Below, one piece after another: positions 63,285-64,000 of a stretch of 64,000 nt of DNA. Each line of letters opens with the position of its first letter. Position 1 is the first letter of the stretch. This stretch comes from Cellulomonas soli. Its GTDB lineage: Bacteria > Actinomycetota > Actinomycetes > Actinomycetales > Cellulomonadaceae. The notes beneath the pieces were generated by a model. That model had not been told where the DNA came from, searched no databases, and was given only the letters and a program-made list of their open reading frames with translations. The translations under genes and the position numbers were made by a program. The stretch is taken from the NCBI RefSeq assembly GCF_013409305.1, contig NZ_JACBZJ010000001.1, positions 434,001 to 498,000 of the forward strand, written 5' to 3'.

Positions 63285-63309
63285 CGCGTCCGTGCGCCAC
63301 ACTGCAGGC

Positions 63310-63675
63310 ATGGGCAAGGCGTACGACATCATGGCCGCGACGTGCCCCAGCCGGGTGGTCCTCAACCGGATCGGTGCGCGCTGGTCGATCTTCGTGGTGA
63401 CCGCGCTGGCCGAGGACACCATGCGCTTCACCGAGCTCAAGCAGTACGTGCAGGGCATCACCCCCAAGGCCCTCACCGAGACCCTGCGCGCCCTGGAGCA
63501 GGACGGCCTGGTCCTCCGCGAGGCCTACGACGAGAACCCGCCACGCGTCGAGTACCGCCTGAGCCCGCTCGGCCGGTCCCTGCTCGTCCCCCTGCAGGGC
63601 GTGCGCGAGTGGGCCGAGTCCCACGTGCCCGAGATCCTCGACGCCCAGGACCGCTGGGACGTGCGCACCCCATGA
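63310..63675 (+). CDS. HxlR-family transcriptional regulator
   Basis: Winged-helix regulator of 121 residues from ATG 63310. The family Cys is Cys12 (MAATCPSR), followed by LNRIGARWSIFVVTALAE and RFTELKQYVQGITPKALTET. HxlR proteins of this form often sense electrophiles or oxidants through that Cys. Its stop overlaps the next ATG (ATGA). Confidence 0.88.
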   Translation: MGKAYDIMAATCPSRVVLNRIGARWSIFVVTALAEDTMRFTELKQYVQGITPKALTETLRALEQDGLVLREAYDENPPRVEYRLSPLGRSLLVPLQGVREWAESHVPEILDAQDRWDVRTP

Positions 63676-64000
63676 ACCGGACGCACGGCATCGCAGCGCT
63701 GGCCGTCGTGCTCGTGCTGGGCGCCGCCGCCACAGCGCTCGTCCCGGACCGAGAAGGTGTGGACGTGCCGGACGAGGGCCCGTGGACGATCGCCGTGGCA
63801 ACCGGCTTCCACGACCTCGACGACTGCCTCGACGACGAGGCCGTCGCGGTGGTCACCTCCAGCGCCGACCTGCCGTCCACGAGAACGGCGCTCACCTTCG
63901 TCGAGTCCGCCACCCGCTCGGACGTGGAGCGGGTGGCCTCGTGCCTGACGGGTCGGGTCGGGGCCGATGCCGTGATCGTCCTGACGACGGACGCCGGCTG
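63672..64000 (+). CDS. Exported protein of unknown function, 3' end outside window
   Basis: Open to the window edge, 109 complete codons. Signal peptide at residues 8-24 (AALAVVLVLGAAATALV), then a small acidic domain with Cys residues in DLDDCLDDEAV and VASCLTG. The start overlaps the HxlR stop by 4 bp, so the two are coupled and the protein may belong to the HxlR-controlled function. No family recognised. Confidence 0.6.
   Translation, partial: MNRTHGIAALAVVLVLGAAATALVPDREGVDVPDEGPWTIAVATGFHDLDDCLDDEAVAVVTSSADLPSTRTALTFVESATRSDVERVASCLTGRVGADAVIVLTTDAG

Overview
This 64 kb window is uniformly very GC-rich, with dense, often 4-bp-overlapping genes (ATGA/GTGA), GTG starts and hairpin terminators without T-tracts. 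That points to an actinobacterium. A GH81 beta-1,3-glucanase next to a processive beta-glucan synthase, GH78/GH42/GH43/GH3 glycosidases and a chemoreceptor suggest a plant-polysaccharide degrader of the Cellulomonas type. This is inference from gene content; no rRNA marker is present.

Layout. 1-3.5 kb: end of a KimA-type potassium importer followed by a short KdpD-like kinase and a KdpE-like regulator. 3.5-9.2 kb: a HAD phosphatase and a small-molecule kinase diverge from a class III PLP phospho-lyase, a GntR regulator and an ethanolamine-type APC permease, reading together as an amino-alcohol (probably ethanolamine) catabolic cluster. 9.3-13.8 kb: TetR with a palindromic operator, an Acg-type nitroreductase, an Nei/Fpg-like glycosylase and glutamate synthase small subunit. 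14-18.5 kb: a three-gene minus-strand operon (GT2 synthase, membrane-fusion-like protein, GH81) proposed to make and export a beta-glucan. 18.8-21.5 kb: two MFS transporters. 21.5-23.6 kb: an operon of a 55-aa membrane protein, a PH-domain protein and a YdjM-like membrane protein. 23.9-27.4 kb: sulfur genes: a Cys-tailed short ORF before a luciferase-like fragment, then a persulfide-sensor-like CsoR-family repressor divergent from SQR, TusE and DsrE. 27.6-30.9 kb: an acyl-CoA ligase and an ABC-F ATPase.

31-46.3 kb is a sugar catabolic region: lactaldehyde reductase; an FGGY kinase / isomerase / split transketolase / SorC operon that fits the transketolase route for D-apiose; ribB; LacI; an alpha-L-rhamnosidase; and the rhaI-rhaB-rhaD rhamnose operon. 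Copies of the palindrome TGAATCGATTCA tie fucO, the rhamnosidase and rhaI into one regulon. 46.4-48.7 kb holds a chemoreceptor and a short AT-rich island.

48.7-63.2 kb is an oligosaccharide utilisation locus: an Opp-type ABC importer with a fused permease-ATPase, a nucleoside-hydrolase-like protein, a HAD hydrolase and a LacI regulator, divergent from cytoplasmic GH42, GH43 and GH3 enzymes. The importer and hydrolase promoters share a motif. The window ends with an HxlR regulator coupled to a truncated secreted protein gene.
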